A stretch of 64,000 nt of DNA. Origin: Voacanga thouarsii. Taxonomy: Eukaryota > Streptophyta > Magnoliopsida > Gentianales > Apocynaceae. The notes beneath the pieces were generated by a model that saw nothing but the letters and a program-made list of their open reading frames with translations, was not told the DNA's origin and did no database searches. Positions within the stretch are counted from its first letter, which is position 1. Each line of letters starts with the position of its first letter. A program made the translations under genes and the position numbers. This document shows positions 34,541-47,748 of this stretch, in pieces. The stretch covers positions 620,001 through 684,000 of the forward strand of contig JANUWF010001190.1 in NCBI GenBank assembly GCA_026120185.1, written 5' to 3'.

Positions 34541-37500
34541 CTCTGTTGATTAATTTTGTACCACCTTTTACACTTTTCAATTATGGTGCCGCCCATTCTT
34601 TTGTATCCTAATGTTTTGCCAAAACTCTCAAATTATCCCCTACCCATTTAATTGATCATTTTCATGTATCTATTCCTAATAGAAAGGTTTTGGTATCCAA
34701 CCTTGTATTAAAGGGATGTAAGGTAGAAGTAGGGAAGAAAGAGCTAGAAGCTGATCTTATCCAGATTCCTATGGTGGATTTTGATGTGATTCTTGGAATA
34801 GATTAGCTTTCTCACAATTGTGCATTGAATGATTGTAAGGACAAAAAGGTAAATTTTATAACTTTAGGAAAAAATGAATTTTATTTTCAAGGAGGTTTGG
34901 AGAAGCGAGTACGCAATTTGAAACCCATCATATCAGTTATAAAAGCTCAAATAGATCTTTAAAAATGATGTAAACGTGTCTTAACTTTCGTGTAAGATAC
35001 TCAGAAGAAGAGACGAATACTTGAAGATATACCAGTGGTATGTGACTTTCCAGATGTCTTTCTGAAAGAATTATTAGGACTACCCCCTAAGCGAGAAGAA
35101 GAGTTCGAGATTTTTTTGATACTGGGAGTTGAACTGAACTCGAAAGCTCCGTACAAAATGGCACCTACTAAATTACGAAAATTGAAGACTCAGCTATAAG
35201 AGTTATTAGATATAGGATTTATACGCCCAAGTATGTCCCTATAGAGAGCTCCAATTTTGTTTGTGAGACGTTACATTGACTATCGTGAACTTAATAGGAT
35301 CACCGTCAAGAATCGGTATCTCCTACCCCGAATAAATGATCTTTTTGATTAGCTAAAAGGTGCTCATGTGTTTTTCAAGATTGACTTGCTCTTCGGATAT
35401 CATCAATTAAGAATTAAGGCAGAAGATATACCAAGAGTGTTTTTCAGACCCGTTATGGATATTATGAGTTTTTAGTCATGCCATTTGGAATAACCAATGC
35501 TCCAGCAATATTTATGGATCTAATGAATAGGGTCTTCAAGCCCCATCTAGACAAGTTCGTAGTAGTATTTACTGATGATATTTTGCTGTATTTATCATTC
35601 GAAGAAGAACATGTAGAGTACTTGATAGTGGTTTTGCAAACTCTGCAAAATGAGAAGTTATATGATAAATTTAGTAACTGTGAATTTTGGTGTGGCTTTC
35701 TTGGGTCATATAATATCTGAGAATGGAATATCTGTAAATCTTGAGAAGGTGGAAGCCATTGTAAATTAGGCTAAACTAGCTAATGTATAAAAAGTGAGAA
35801 GTTTTTTAGGTTTAGTTGGATATTATCGAAAGTTTTGTGGAGGAATTTTCAAAGAGTTCAGCACCTTTGACTCAACTTACGTAGAAAAAGACCAAGTTTG
35901 AATGGAGTTTAGCATGTGAGACCAGTTTTTAGGAATTGAGGAAAAGATTGACAATCACACCTGTACTTACACTACCATTTGGATCACAAAATTTTGTAAT
36001 CTATAGTGATATATCAAAGAACGATTTGTGATGTGTGCAAATGCAGAATGAGAAGGTATAGCTTATGCGCCTAAATAATTAAAGCCTTATGAGCAAAATT
36101 ATCCAAGCCACGATCTAGAGCTAGCTACGACGGTTTTTGCTTTGAAGATTTGGAGATATTATTTATATAAGGAGCCTTGTGAGATATTCATGGATTATTA
36201 GAGTTTGAAATATCTGTTTACCCAGAAGGAACTCAATAGGCGTCAGCGGAGATGGCTAGAACAACTTAAGGACTATAATTTGAAAATCAGTTATCACTCA
36301 GGGAAAGCAAACAAAGTTGTTGTGTGTTAAGTAAGAAGAACAATACCCTAGCAGCTATGATCACTTAGTAGAAGCAATTGAAATTGGAATTTGAGAAATT
36401 TAAGATAGAAGTTAGGGGATCTTCAAAGGAATATCTAACAACTTTGACTTTGCAATCGACCCTAATAAAACGTATAAAAACTACCCAAGATATGGATGCT
36501 AGTTTAGATAAGAGGAAGAGGGAAGTTCAAGATGATCAATAAGCAAACTTCAAAGTTCTTGATGATGGGAGTTTGAGATTTAGAGGAAGATTCTGTGTAC
36601 CTAACCGTCTAGGTTTAAAAACAAAAATTTTAAATGAAGCACATAATTGTAAGTTGTGTGTACATCCCGGTGATATTAAAATGTATAGAGATTTGAAAAA
36701 AAACTTTTGGTGAAGTGAAATGAAGAGGGAGATAGTAGAATATATCTCTCAGTGTTTAGTGTGTCAATAAGTGAATGCCCACATTAAAGACCTCGAGGAT
36801 TATTGAAACATTTGGAGATACTTATATCGAAATGGGAATATATCACTATGGATTTTGTTGTTGGATTGCCAAGGTTAAAGTTGGAGAAAGATATTATTTG
36901 GGTGATTGTTGATAGACTGATTAAATGTGTGAATTTCTTGCTAATGAAGGCCGCAATAACTATGGATTAGCTGGTAAAGATGTATATAAGAAGATAGTGA
37001 GATTACGTGACATACCGGTTAGCATTGTATCTGACAGTGATTCATAGTTTGTTTCCCAATTCTGGAAGAGCTTTAATAAAGCTACGAAGGCTATATTAAC
37101 TCTTAGTACTGCATTTCACCCACAAATTGATGGACAATCTGAACGTGCTATTCAAACATTAGAGGATATGTTGTGGGCATGTGTAATGGATTTCAAAGAC
37201 AGTTAGGTTGACTATTTAATGTTGATTGAGTTCTCTTATAATAACAGTTATCAGGCACGTATTAGGATGGCTCCGTATGAGGTATTGTATAGGAAGAAAT
37301 ATAGATCATCCAGTATATTGGAATGATGTGAGTGAGAGGATAATTACTAGACTAGATTATTAACAAATTATCATAGAAAAGGTGTCATTGAGCTGCAAGT
37401 GAATTGAAGCGGCATAGAATAGACAAAAAAATTGGCAGACAGTATAAGGCGACCATTAGAATTTAAGGTGAGAGAGAAAGTATATCTTTGAATTTCACCT

Positions 37501-37790
37501 ACTAAGGGGGTGATGAGGTTTGGAAAGAGTGAAAAGCTAAGTACACATTTTTTAGGTCCTTACAAGATTCTAAAAACTTGTCCTAGAAGGAGATTCCTTC
37601 AAAGATTGTAGATCTTAAGGAACAACTGTTGCAAAAACAAATCATTTCCTATGTTAAGATTTAGTGGACAAATCCTACTCTATGCGAAGTTACACGAGAG
37701 TTGGAGGAAGACATACACAAAAAGTATCTCTCCTTGTTCGACTTAGAAGATATGTATAAGTTTCGAGGACGAAACTTTTGTAAAGGAGTA
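34541..37790 (+). pseudogene. Gypsy pol pseudogene (PR-RT-RH-INT)
   Basis: Protease region near 34541-34810: the active-site DTGA equivalent has become NYGAAHSF, and the later ILGID-LSHN motif has a TAG. RT near 35050-35720 keeps MPFGITNAP and the catalytic FTDDILLY. RNase H lies near 35990-36330. Integrase lies near 36640-37330, with the HPGD...C..C zinc region and FHPQIDGQSER. A terminal GVMRFGKSEKLS block and WRKTYTKS-like tail precede the LTR. Domain order PR-RT-RH-INT is that of gypsy elements. Dozens of stops and frame changes make it long dead. Confidence 0.85.
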
Positions 37791-37793
37791 GAA

Positions 37794-38428
37794 TGTAAAA
37801 ACTTAACCCAATTTAATTTGGGTTTTGTATTTTGATTACCTATATTATGACTCAGTTTTTATGGCCTATTAGATAGGCCATAGACTTTGGAGGTTGGAAG
37901 TTTTAGTTAAAATTGAGGGGTGTATTTGTTATTTAGTTTTTAAGAGTTAAACTTACGTTTTTATCTAAATGATATTCTCTAGTTTTCAATGTCAATTGCA
38001 CAGAATGATCATTCACGGGTTCCAGACATTGGGGGAGAAAGCTCTGAAGTTCTTCAATCTTAAAGGTAAGTTCTATTGGTTTTGGTTTTTAATTTAGTTA
38101 AAGAATAAGGATTAAATATTAGGAGATTCTCTTCCTCTTTAGTTATAGGATTCTAGAATATAGGTTTAATTAATTCATTAGGGTGTTAGTTCATTTGATT
38201 GATTTTGGTGTACCTTGGTTTGATATGATATTAGGGAGTGATTGTGCTAAGTAATTAACTTGAGTTGGGAATTTTAGTCTGACATTCGAAGTAAGTGATT
38301 TTGACATATTCTGTTTTCAAAAAATATATATATGAATTTTATTTTCTGTATAAATTTAGAATTGAGTTTGGTTATTTTGTTTTGGTTTTGAACAATTTGA
38401 TGGTTTGTGTTGTGTGTGATGTGTGGAC
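37794..38428 (+). repeat. Gypsy 3' LTR, truncated
   Basis: Starts TGTAAAAACTTAACCC after the purine-containing AAAGGAGTAGAA and aligns with 25240-25868. It is broken off at GTGTGATGTGTG, where unrelated DNA begins. Confidence 0.8.
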
Positions 38429-38634
38429 TGGCGAATGAACCTAATCCTTGAACAGCTCGGCTAGGCTAACCCCAAGCTCTTGGGGCTGCTGGCCTATCTC
38501 TATCGCTGTCCCCGGCTCCTTCTTGAGTAGCTCTTCGGTTTTCGCGTGCCATCGCAAAGTCGATACACCAAATGCTAACTCTTAGAAAAAATGAGAAAGA
38601 AAATAATTAAAATAAGCAAACAATGATCACATAT
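38429..38634. other. Short GC-richer junction sequence
   Basis: On the minus strand 38430-38560 reads MARENRRATQEGAG..., then AAPRAWG and a stop, resembling the basic N-terminus of some gypsy Gag proteins. Probably a further retroelement scrap; not certain. Confidence 0.3.
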
Positions 38635-39590
38635 TCTTGGGAGTTAGAGGAGGAAGTACGTCGAAAGTATCCTTTCCTATTCAATGACCAAGGTACATAA
38701 GTTTCGAGAACGAAACTTTTTATAAGGGAGATAGAATGTCAGCCCATGACCTATTATTCCTTTTGGGCCTTCTATTTCTGGAGGGTCCACTACCTTTTTG
38801 GTGGGCTTAAGGCCCAAGTCTCATGGGATTAATAGTATTATTAGGAAGTTAGAGGCCTTTTCGCAATTACTCTAAGAGAGCCCTCTTATTCAGTAACGTA
38901 CGTTATTTCTAAACTCCAGACATCGTTATTTCAGTTCTTGCACCAGAAGAGGAGAAGAATGACAAGGCACGAGAGCCTAGGATTGAAGCCGAGCTAGAAA
39001 TTACGGATTTGGGTAAGTCTTGGCTTCCTTTGACTATGATTAGGGATTTAGGATTTTCCTAAGTGTCCAATTGTTATGATTATGGGATTTCGAATGTAGG
39101 GTTTTGAATTGGGGATTTCCTATAATACAGTGATTTTAATGTTGCTTTATGGTTATTGGCATTTGTAGGCATTTAGTGATCTATGGTAGTGATCTAAGAG
39201 TTATCTGGTTGTCAAAAATTTTTAGGTAAGGAGATTGGGTTTTCCTACATTTTGAAATTCTGAAAATTACTGATTTAATGAAAAATTATTTTTGTTTATG
39301 ATGCTTTGAAATGCATATTATTTTGAATATGTGAAAATTGGAATGAGCTTGGTTAATTGAAGTGTTTATGGCTATGGTGTATTAATGGTATTCTGATATG
39401 AAGTTATGTATGTTCTGTATTGGTTTATAGTTTTGTGAATGCTTGTGGGTGGTTGGGTAGGGGGAACCCCAACTTCTTATGTTATTTTCCTGACTAGGGG
39501 GTTACGATAGCTGTCTTATGCATGGTCCTTGCTAGGGGGGGTTATAGTACCTAGTAATTGTATGGCATTTTTTAACCTGATAGAGAAATT
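38635..39590 (+). mobile_element. 3' end of a second gypsy element (pol tail and LTR)
   Basis: 38640-38736 encodes a WELEEEVRRKYPFLF-like tail and KFRERN-type ending, as at the end of chromoviral pol. It is followed by the purine tract AAGGGAGATAGAA, and from 38737 by TGTCAGCCCATGACC, a new LTR start. The LTR body is different from the first gypsy element. The right boundary is not defined; 39590 is a guess after the GCTAGGGGGGGTTATAG block. Confidence 0.6.
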
Positions 39591-41375
39591 CAAGTGAACA
39601 CAATCAATGTAAAATGAAGCCTAGTTGACATGTTAGACTAAAAACACCATCACTAAACTCACTAACTATCCCCCATTTACATGTAAAATTAATTCTTGAA
39701 AATGAATTGATCACTTGATATAGAAACTCTATCCAATGGAAACAAGGATGCATTATTCCACAACCAAAATAGAATAATACACCTTATAACAATATAATAT
39801 AATGTTGAGGCCAGTTTTGAGTAAAATAATTGTAAATCGACAAAATCCTAGTTCAAACCACAAGAGAACGGATTCTTTAAGCTATGATATTTAGATTCAT
39901 TCAATAATCCAGTCCCACTCTTAATCAACAATATTTAGCCCAGAATTAATTTTCCTTTGGGAACACTGATATTTGTAATCAAACTATGCTCCTCTCCAAG
40001 AGCAAGATTAAGAACTTAGAATTAAAAAAAATTGTAGTAAATGTGTACTCTGTGCCTTGTACTTCAGTTTGTAACTTAGGCCAGCATTTCTCATTTTTAA
40101 TCTATTTGCACCAAAATTCAAGCAAGTTTCAAATGGGAAGTAGAAACAGAATGACAGAAATCACTGACCATACAAAGACACACCAAATCAAACCCACAAT
40201 CCACATTTATAGCAGCAGTCACTAACTCCACAATGTTTGCAAGAATCTTCGTTGCCTTCATAACTCCACAAAATTAAAACAAAAACAATAATCTTACCAT
40301 AATTAAAACATCTTCTACATCCTAAAACATCCACAAAATTTCACCATTGGGTTTCACCTAGTGCATATGCCAATTTTTCGCTCACTGACTGTGACACTGG
40401 ACAACTAACTAAAATGTACTAAAAATACTCTTCATTTTCATGGCAAAGATAACATCTTGAAGGTAAAGAAAACCCCAAACATTTCAAAATGGAATCAAAG
40501 GAAAGATACTCATTCATTATTTTCCGCACAAAATTTTTACAAACAGACTCATCTCCCCCTTTTTGCACCACTGCCTAATAATACAATTGATTGCTACATA
40601 TAGATGTCCAATAGTTATGATGATTCTAGGAAAACAAAATGTTAGTAAAGGTACTCAATATTCATGATGTTGCAACATAGTCTATAAAGATAAAATTGTA
40701 CAAAATGAGCAAAAAGAGCTACCAAAAAGTAATATTTGAAAGGTAATCAATAGTCATCAAAATCTACATGCATAAATACACTATGAGCTACCAACACAAA
40801 ATAATTAAACAAAAATTGCATAAAAAATATGAACCAAAGAGCAACCAAAAAAGTAAAATTTTCATTTGTATTTCAGAAGAAGGTTTAAGACACCCAAGAA
40901 AAATCCAAAACTTAAATTCTTCAATTGAAATTGAAATAAACAACAAGAAAAGATCAAATCCACACACATTGTACAAAGCATAAAGAAATAATTACAAATA
41001 CAACTACAGAGCAAGAAATTCATTAAAGGAAAACAGAAAAAAATTACCTTTTGCAAGTGTGAGAGACGAATAGTTCTACTACACCAGTGGGTAGGATTAC
41101 AGGTAGTGGGGGCGATGAAGAAGCTAGAGAGGAGAAACAAAGATAATAGAGGAGATGGGGAGAAGAAGACAAGGAGAAAGTGGCAGTGGAGGGGGGAGGG
41201 AAGAAGAAGAGAAGGTATAAGTGGCGGGGGCGATGGAGGGGACGGCGTGTTGGCGACGAGCCGACTGAAGGCGGGAGTAGGTGAGGGGGTGGGGGAAAGA
41301 AGGAAGGAATAAGAAACACAAAGAAGAAATGGAAGAAGAAAGAAAAAGTTCCTAGCCTAAGTGTTGATCAATGAA
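39591..41375. other. Intergenic or retroelement-derived DNA, unassigned
   Basis: No recognisable gene. 41100-41340 is strongly purine-rich on the plus strand (GAAGAAG/GGGAGG runs) and gives Pro/Ser/Phe-rich frames on the minus strand that look like low-complexity artefacts. Confidence 0.4.
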
Positions 41376-41940
41376 ATTTCTTGCAGTGGATTTAAAAAAA
41401 ACAAACAATTATTTAAAAAACGTTCCTAAAATATTGAATGAGATGACACTTAAGTGTTCTACTATTTAACATAATTAAATTATTACTTTTAAAAAAAGTA
41501 TTGAAAATATTTTTATATTCCAATTATTTTTTTGTTTATGGCAGGAACATATAAAATATATCGACTCTTTTATTTTATATCAAAACATATTTAATTAGTC
41601 AACATTTTATATTAAATGTCTAGAAAATTTATATTATGGAGGCGTTTTTAATTAATATTAGCAAAAAAATCCTTTTTGAATCATAACAATTAATTTAAAG
41701 TGTCTTTATAATTTTGAATGATACGACACTTATATCAAAAAGCGTCGTAGGTGTTTGACGTTATTTAATTTAACATTACTTTTTTAAAATGTGTCAAAAT
41801 TTTTTTAATATTACGACATACTTTCGTTAATGTCGGAAAAAATATATAATATATCGACGCTTTAAATAAAAAAATGATGGGATATTTTTATTTATCGACG
41901 TTTTATTCTAAACATTAGGAATATCTTTATTATATGCACA
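41376..41940. mobile_element. Possible CACTA-like remnant
   Basis: AAATTTCTTGCAGTG (41376-41390) resembles a CACTA terminal inverted repeat (CACTGCAAGAAATTT reversed). The following ~550 bp contains repeated short ATCGACG / CGTCGTAGG / TACGACA motifs like CACTA subterminal repeats. The motifs lie on the unexpected side of the terminus, so this is a weak call. Confidence 0.25.
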
Positions 41941-41944
41941 CTTG

Positions 41945-42178
41945 TAATTAATGATGTTAAAAAAAGTGTATAGTATAATATAGTATAATAAAAGTAAGAA
42001 ATATGTGGGCCTCACAATACTTTATGTTAAATATAAGTATATAAAATTAAAATATGTAGGGTGTATTGATTATTTTATATTAAATTATATAATAAAAAAT
42101 TTCCTTTTAAGAAAAATGTCAATTTTTTTGGGGACATTCCAAAACAGTAAACAGATCAATTTAGTTAAAATGGATGGA
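41945..42178. repeat. Stowaway-like MITE, family D, partial
   Basis: The 3' part of family D, ending AGTTAAAATGGATGGAA. It shares its interior (GGGACATTCCAAAACAGTAA) with 11274-11555 in modified form. Confidence 0.5.
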
Positions 42179-42189
42179 ATATATATTTA

Positions 42190-44009
42190 AATTTAAATAA
42201 AATAAAATGAAGGCTAATTCAATTAAACAAGAGAGTTAGGCTCATTGATGTTGTCACTTTCTTTAGCTTTGGGTGTCTCTAAAGCTATAAGTAGTAATCA
42301 ATTCGCATCTCAAACTAAAATAACATTAAATTAAAGTAATAATAATTTTAATAATTTTATTTTTTAAAAACTATTATATATTTATAAATTCATCATAATC
42401 TTTCTTTGACCTCACTTAAAATTTACATCTACATCACATATTTAATAATTTTTTATTATATTCACTCATTTCTATCTCAATCTAATTTTCATCTAAATAG
42501 TGTCTAAATAAGGACACAAAGAAGCGAGGGGTCAGTGTCGTTCTAGGCCCTAGAGAAATGTACTAGAGGAAAGACAACAAAATTGAAGAACAATTCAACA
42601 ATAAAATCAAGTGCTATTTATAATTTTCTTGTTGTCGGTCCTGATACTAATTTTATAAATAAATAAATAAAATTTTTTATTTAGATTTAAATATCTGATT
42701 ATAACTTGATACAACTATTTTTTTTAAAAAAAACTTTTGATTATGAATAAATCACATTTTATCCTTGTTAATTAGAAATATTAATGGTAGATCCAGGAAA
42801 TAACAGAATTTGTATCCCTTAAATGAAAGAGTTTAGTAATAAAAGTTTTACAATAAAAAATATATTTATCTTTAAAAAGTGGATATTTATTTTAAGTATT
42901 CCTCAATAGAAATATGAATAATTAAATTCAAATGATGAAGTAATAAATTAGACCAATTTGAGGATTGCGACATTTTTTTCTTAATCTCCCATTTAGTAAT
43001 TGGACTAACTTATTTATTTAATTTTAGCGAGCTTTTTTTTATTAACAATTTTAGCAGGTTTTGTGAATTGACCTTGTAAATAGTCGCTACCTTGTTAAGT
43101 GGAATGAATATTAAATTATTATTTTTATCTTTTCCCAATTTGATGTCCGTACATTACATAGAATACATTTATATTATATTTCTAAAAATAATATTTTAAG
43201 AATTTAATAAATTCAAATAATCATTAAATAAAATCTCAATGAATCTCGCGATTTAATATATTAATATTAAATATATAAATTTTATTAATTAATTACTTAA
43301 CTAATTAATATTCTAAATGGATTCAAATAGTTTTCATTTTTTCCTTAAAAAAGAATAAAAAATAACCTTCATTTGAATTCTTGTACATTGCTGAAGAAAA
43401 CATACTCCAAGAATTTGAGGGATTGAACTTTCCATGGACTTTTCCATTTAGATTTGAGTGCACTTTATGGAATATCTTTTGTCATACTTTTTACAAATGT
43501 TCATTTTCTTAAAAAAATTGACCTCTAACTTGGATTCTTGAAAAGCAGTCAATCCTTTTTTATTTAAAAAAAAAAATTTGATACTCCTTACTTTATTTTT
43601 TGAGGGGTACTTTCATTTATTTTTTTTAATTAAATACAGTACTTTCAAAGTTTAACACCCCACCTCTCCAATAAATGGGGAAAAAAGCTATTTTTATTTG
43701 GGGTAAAGGTAAAGATGCCTTTCAAATTTAGTTACTTTTGCAATCTTACTCTTTATTTTATAAAATAATCAATTATACCCTTCTAAGTACTAAAATATTT
43801 TAGTGTTGCCCTTCTATTAAAAATCCAACAGTCAATATTATTTATTGACTCTTAATATGGAATTTATTACCAAAAAATAAAGTTTAAAAATTTATTTAAA
43901 AAATTCAAAAATAAAAATTTTTTACAATATTTTCTTTTGAAACATTGAAGCTTCCTCCTTCAAAAAAACAACTTGTTTCATTCTCTCCGAATTTCCCACA
44001 ACATTGCAG
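42190..44009. other. AT-rich intergenic DNA, part of old paralogous block
   Basis: No gene. Fragments resemble 22715-24200 (see 21926-25156). A copy of the dispersed AT-rich block lies at about 42305-42510. Confidence 0.4.
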
Positions 44010-44765
44010 ATAGAAAAAGGCGCGGTGCATATTTCCCTTCTAATGAAAAATTCTACCAGAAAAGCAAGAAGAACTTTAAATCCTCCGTGTCTGGCAACCG
44101 TGCTCCAATAATGGATGTAAAATAACCCTATAATGGACGAATTGCTAAACAGTCTTTAAAAAGGTGCACTGGATTCTCTTGAGCAGCATTGCAGAGCTTG
44201 CAGCATGAGGGGAGATAGAAGTCTAAACTGCTTAATTAGCCTCGAATCCAAGGGGAGAATATATAGTAATCTAAAGCTTCCAGATAAAAATTTTCACTTT
44301 CATCGGAATATAGGATTTCTATACATAATGAATCTAAAAAAGTAACCAGAGATTGCTTTTGTCTCATGATATCCCAAACTGAGGAAGATGAGAAGATCCC
44401 TGTGGAAGTTCCCTTCCGAATCATCTGGTCACTACCGCTATTAGAGAAAGAGAGGGTGGCAATGTAGAGAGAACCTTTTTAGCTAAAGGAGGGTCCAGAA
44501 TTTGTTGCATCAAATCAGCTCTCCAAAACCCATTAACAACACAGTCCTTAACGAGAAGAGAAGGTATGGAAACAGCCGAATTCAAACTGCTCAGACATCC
44601 ATGCAATGCTCAGTCATCAAACCAGAAAGAAGAGTCCTCCGAAGTGCAGTCAAAAGGAATATGAGAGTCCACCTTCTTCCCCTCACCAACAATCCATTTC
44701 CACGACTTGGATGAAGAGCGGTTACACTGGAGAAAGATTGGGTGTAAGGCAGCAGATTGGATGAT
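44010..44765 (-). pseudogene. LINE (non-LTR retrotransposon) ORF2 C-terminal fragment
   Basis: Minus-strand translation gives, in order: KSWKWIVGEGKKVDSHIPF with FWFDD (the WxxGxG...FWxD pattern before the zinc domain), GFWRADLMQQI, SVWDIMRQK, and then SCCKLCNAAQENPVHLFKDC, a CxxC...HxxxxC zinc-binding reverse-transcriptase domain (zf-RVT) at about 44150-44210. This block order is characteristic of the C-terminal end of plant L1-type ORF2. Stops and frame changes show it is dead. No 5' part, poly-A tail or target duplication is visible. Confidence 0.75.
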
Positions 44766-44769
44766 TCTT

Positions 44770-47640
44770 AAAAAATCTCGATCTACTTTTAATTTCTCAG
44801 TTTAAAATTTATTCTACGATCGGCAATTTAGTTTTATAGATTCTTGAAAAAATAAATATATTTTTAAGATAGATAATTATTAAATTTTATTTTTAACTTT
44901 AGATTATAAGTTAAACACTCATAATGCTTCACAAGCTTTTTGCCCTTTTCTTCCGTTCTTTTAAGAGGACAAAGACCCCCCCCCCGCCCCCCCCCAAAAA
45001 AAAAAAAAGTGGGGTCGGAACAGAACAAAACGCCGGTTAAAGTAGCATTCATGTGGCACATCTAATGGTCAAAGCTAACTTACGTAGAACATATATGATC
45101 TTTATTGATAAATTCTATTTATTAAGTAATATAAATTTTAAATTTTATTTATATATTCACATAATATATCAGAGAAAATCACATAATATTTATCTATTTA
45201 TGTATAATACCTGTTTTTTTTTTAATAAATTAGGTGTCTAAATTTTATTTGACTATTCCAAAGAATTTTTTAAGACTCATAATCACATGAAACAAAACCT
45301 TGATGGATCGGGTTTGAACTCAAAATTTTAAGACTCATAATCTCATATTCAAAAAGAATAAAGTAGAAGAATTTCAAGAAAATAATGATAAGAAACAAAA
45401 GAAAATATTATAAAGAAATTTTATTTTAAAGTTTTTTAAATAAATTTTTAAACTTTATCTTTTTACAATAAATTCCTTATTAACCGTCAATAATAAAATT
45501 GACTGTTAATTTTTTAATGAAATTGTAACATTGAAATGTTTTAATACTTCGAATTGCATAATTAAGCATTTCATAAAGCAAGGATTAAGATTATAAAAGT
45601 AATTAAATTTGAAAGACATCTTTACCTTTAATCCTTTTTATTCTCACCAATTGCCATTCTGTTGCATAAGAACAGCAGGGCCTTATCAGCAAATAAAATA
45701 AAATCATGGCCCAACAATCAACAAAAGCTTGTTGAAAATTTTTGGCCGGATTGATAAATTTTGGAAACGTTCTCAGATACACGCAGCATAACATTAGAAT
45801 AGGCCTAGACATACATAGTTAGTTAGGTTCAGGGAAGGATAGTGGGAGGGGAAGGAGAAAGAAAACATCTTTTAGGTTCAATTTTGCTTTTATTTTCTTT
45901 TTATTGGGTATTAATTAGAGGAACAAGAAAGAGGAGAAAAAAAGAATTATTAATTTATTTTATTTTCGTAATTCTTTTTTCTTCACTTATTTTGAAAGTC
46001 ATTTTAATCATTAATGTATTTATTTTATTTTCTCTTTTCCAACTTTCCAATTTGAGTGAGAAGGAAATAATAATATGAAGAAAAAGTAATATTATTTCCT
46101 AATTTATTTTCTCTTCAAATGTTAGTCCAAACGTAAATTACATATTTTCCTGTAATCCCCTATTTCATCCACATTCTACCATAACCAAAACGACATTCTT
46201 ATTCTCATCAAGTAGCTTTTATAATAATTTTTTCTTTCTTTCCAATTGATGGATGGTTAACACTTCGCCTCTTGTTCATTAGAGAATGCTTCATATCCAA
46301 AATATTATTTATCACAAATACAGTAGATTAATCAATAAAAAGTCCTCATCAAGCACGCATTTAAGATGAAAGGTCTTGATTCGATTAGCATCCCTTTCTT
46401 TCCAAGTTATATTAAAAAAAATATTCCTCCAAACAAGGTTTCAGAATCCAGTTCTTGGTCATAAGTTCAACAACATGAATCCGGAAAATTGCCAAACGTG
46501 AACTCATGTGCAAGGAATCTTTTTGTGGTCTAAGGAAGAAAAAATGTAATCTTGAACAAGAAATTTTCGAGCACTCTTTTCATAAAAGCAACCAGATGGA
46601 AACCTTAGTAATTGTTTCTGTTATCAATTGATGAATGAGATTCTTTCCTTACTCTATGCAGCTTTCACCCCGAAAGCAAAACAAAAATACACAGTTGCTC
46701 AAGAAAAAGGAAAAGGGGAAAATCCCATTGCCCTCACATGGAGAAATGATAGCATGGACAAGAGTCGTCCATAATCCAATATGGCTATGAAATGGAACTT
46801 ATCTGGAATGCACTTCGAAGAAGTAAACCATTCACAACAACAGCACCATAACCACCACCGTCCTTCATTTTTATATTTATATTTTCTTCTCTGGGTGAGC
46901 GGTGCCCTGCTAGATCACATGGCTTACACTAACATTTCTATCTATGAATAGGGTTATCATAAGAGTAAGCAACCTCAACTATCATTCGTCAAGCAAACGG
47001 CACAGTTTCCGAGCCCACATCACATGGACACTCCAAACATTATCCTTCTGCTTCTTTACGTCTATTTCCCCTTAGATGAAAATTTTTTACCTATGAGCTT
47101 TTAATAGTGAAGTCAAGGTTCTTAGTTTTATATTTTATGAGGCTTTGCAAGAATTTTTTATTTCAAAGGCTCGTTTGTGCTGATGGGTTTGGATTCTTTT
47201 TTGAGAATGTTATAGTCGATTCTAATACTAAAAAGCAAGAGGTGTAATATTAAGTAGAAATATCTGCAACGTTGGCAGGAATACTGTCTAGAATCAGTAT
47301 AACTTGATGCAATATAGAAGGGTCCTTTAATTTTTAAACCGAGTTCAGTTCTCCAGCAATCTCTTCAATGTGAAGACCAAGATTGATCTCGACTTCTTGG
47401 TGCTCAATATCATGTGAACAACAAATGAAGGTTGGGAAGTAGCTGATAGGGTTTAATTTGCTAGAAGGAATATTGGGTGTGCAAATTCATTATATTTTCG
47501 CATGCGTTAGAGTGCGACAACACAAGTAGGGACAAATTTTGAGGTGCAAGAAATACTTGTAATTGACAATCTATTTCACTTCTCTTTTTGCAGCCTTTCT
47601 TGGAAGGATTTTCTGTGTTCGTTGCAGTGGGGACTCTGCG
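44770..47640. other. Intergenic DNA upstream of the glycine-rich protein gene
   Basis: No confident gene. Contains a C/A homopolymer cluster at about 44978-45009, a low-complexity frame at 45842-46078, and pieces paralogous to 23850-24200 (about 45640-45790 and 46830-47190). Confidence 0.4.
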
Positions 47641-47689
47641 TACCTAGCTGTCAGTGGCTACGCAATCCATATTCCAAACTAGCAAGTAG

Positions 47690-47696
47690 TATATAA
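47690..47696 (+). promoter_or_regulatory. Candidate TATA box of the glycine-rich protein gene
   Basis: TATATAA lies 53 bp before the ATG at 47749. A TSS about 30 bp downstream would fall near 47725, after the alternative ATG at 47713. This favours translation from 47749. Confidence 0.45.
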
Positions 47697-47748
47697 TGGG
47701 AGTCGAAATTGGATGTCTCCTGTGCTCTCTTTTGGCTTGGGACAAGAC

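Larger units (their letters stand above)
25240..38428 (+). mobile_element. Old Ty3/gypsy (chromovirus-type) element, nested host
   Basis: The sequence from 25240 (TGTAATTACCCAACCCAATT) and from 37794 (TGTAAAAACTTAACCCAATT) can be aligned over about 630 bp, to about 25868 and 38428. These are the two LTRs, clearly diverged. Between them lie gag and pol remnants in the gypsy order PR-RT-RH-INT, full of stop codons. The 5' LTR is interrupted by the copia element at 26311-31684 and by a MITE at 32061-32351. The 3' LTR is cut off at about 38428. A SPTKGVMRFGKSEKLS-like block after integrase is typical of chromoviral Tekay/Del-type elements. Confidence 0.85.

Noticed and set aside
41044..41321. Pro/Ser/Phe-rich minus-strand frames
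   Set aside because: The plus strand is a purine-rich low-complexity tract; overlapping frames in all phases show no domain.
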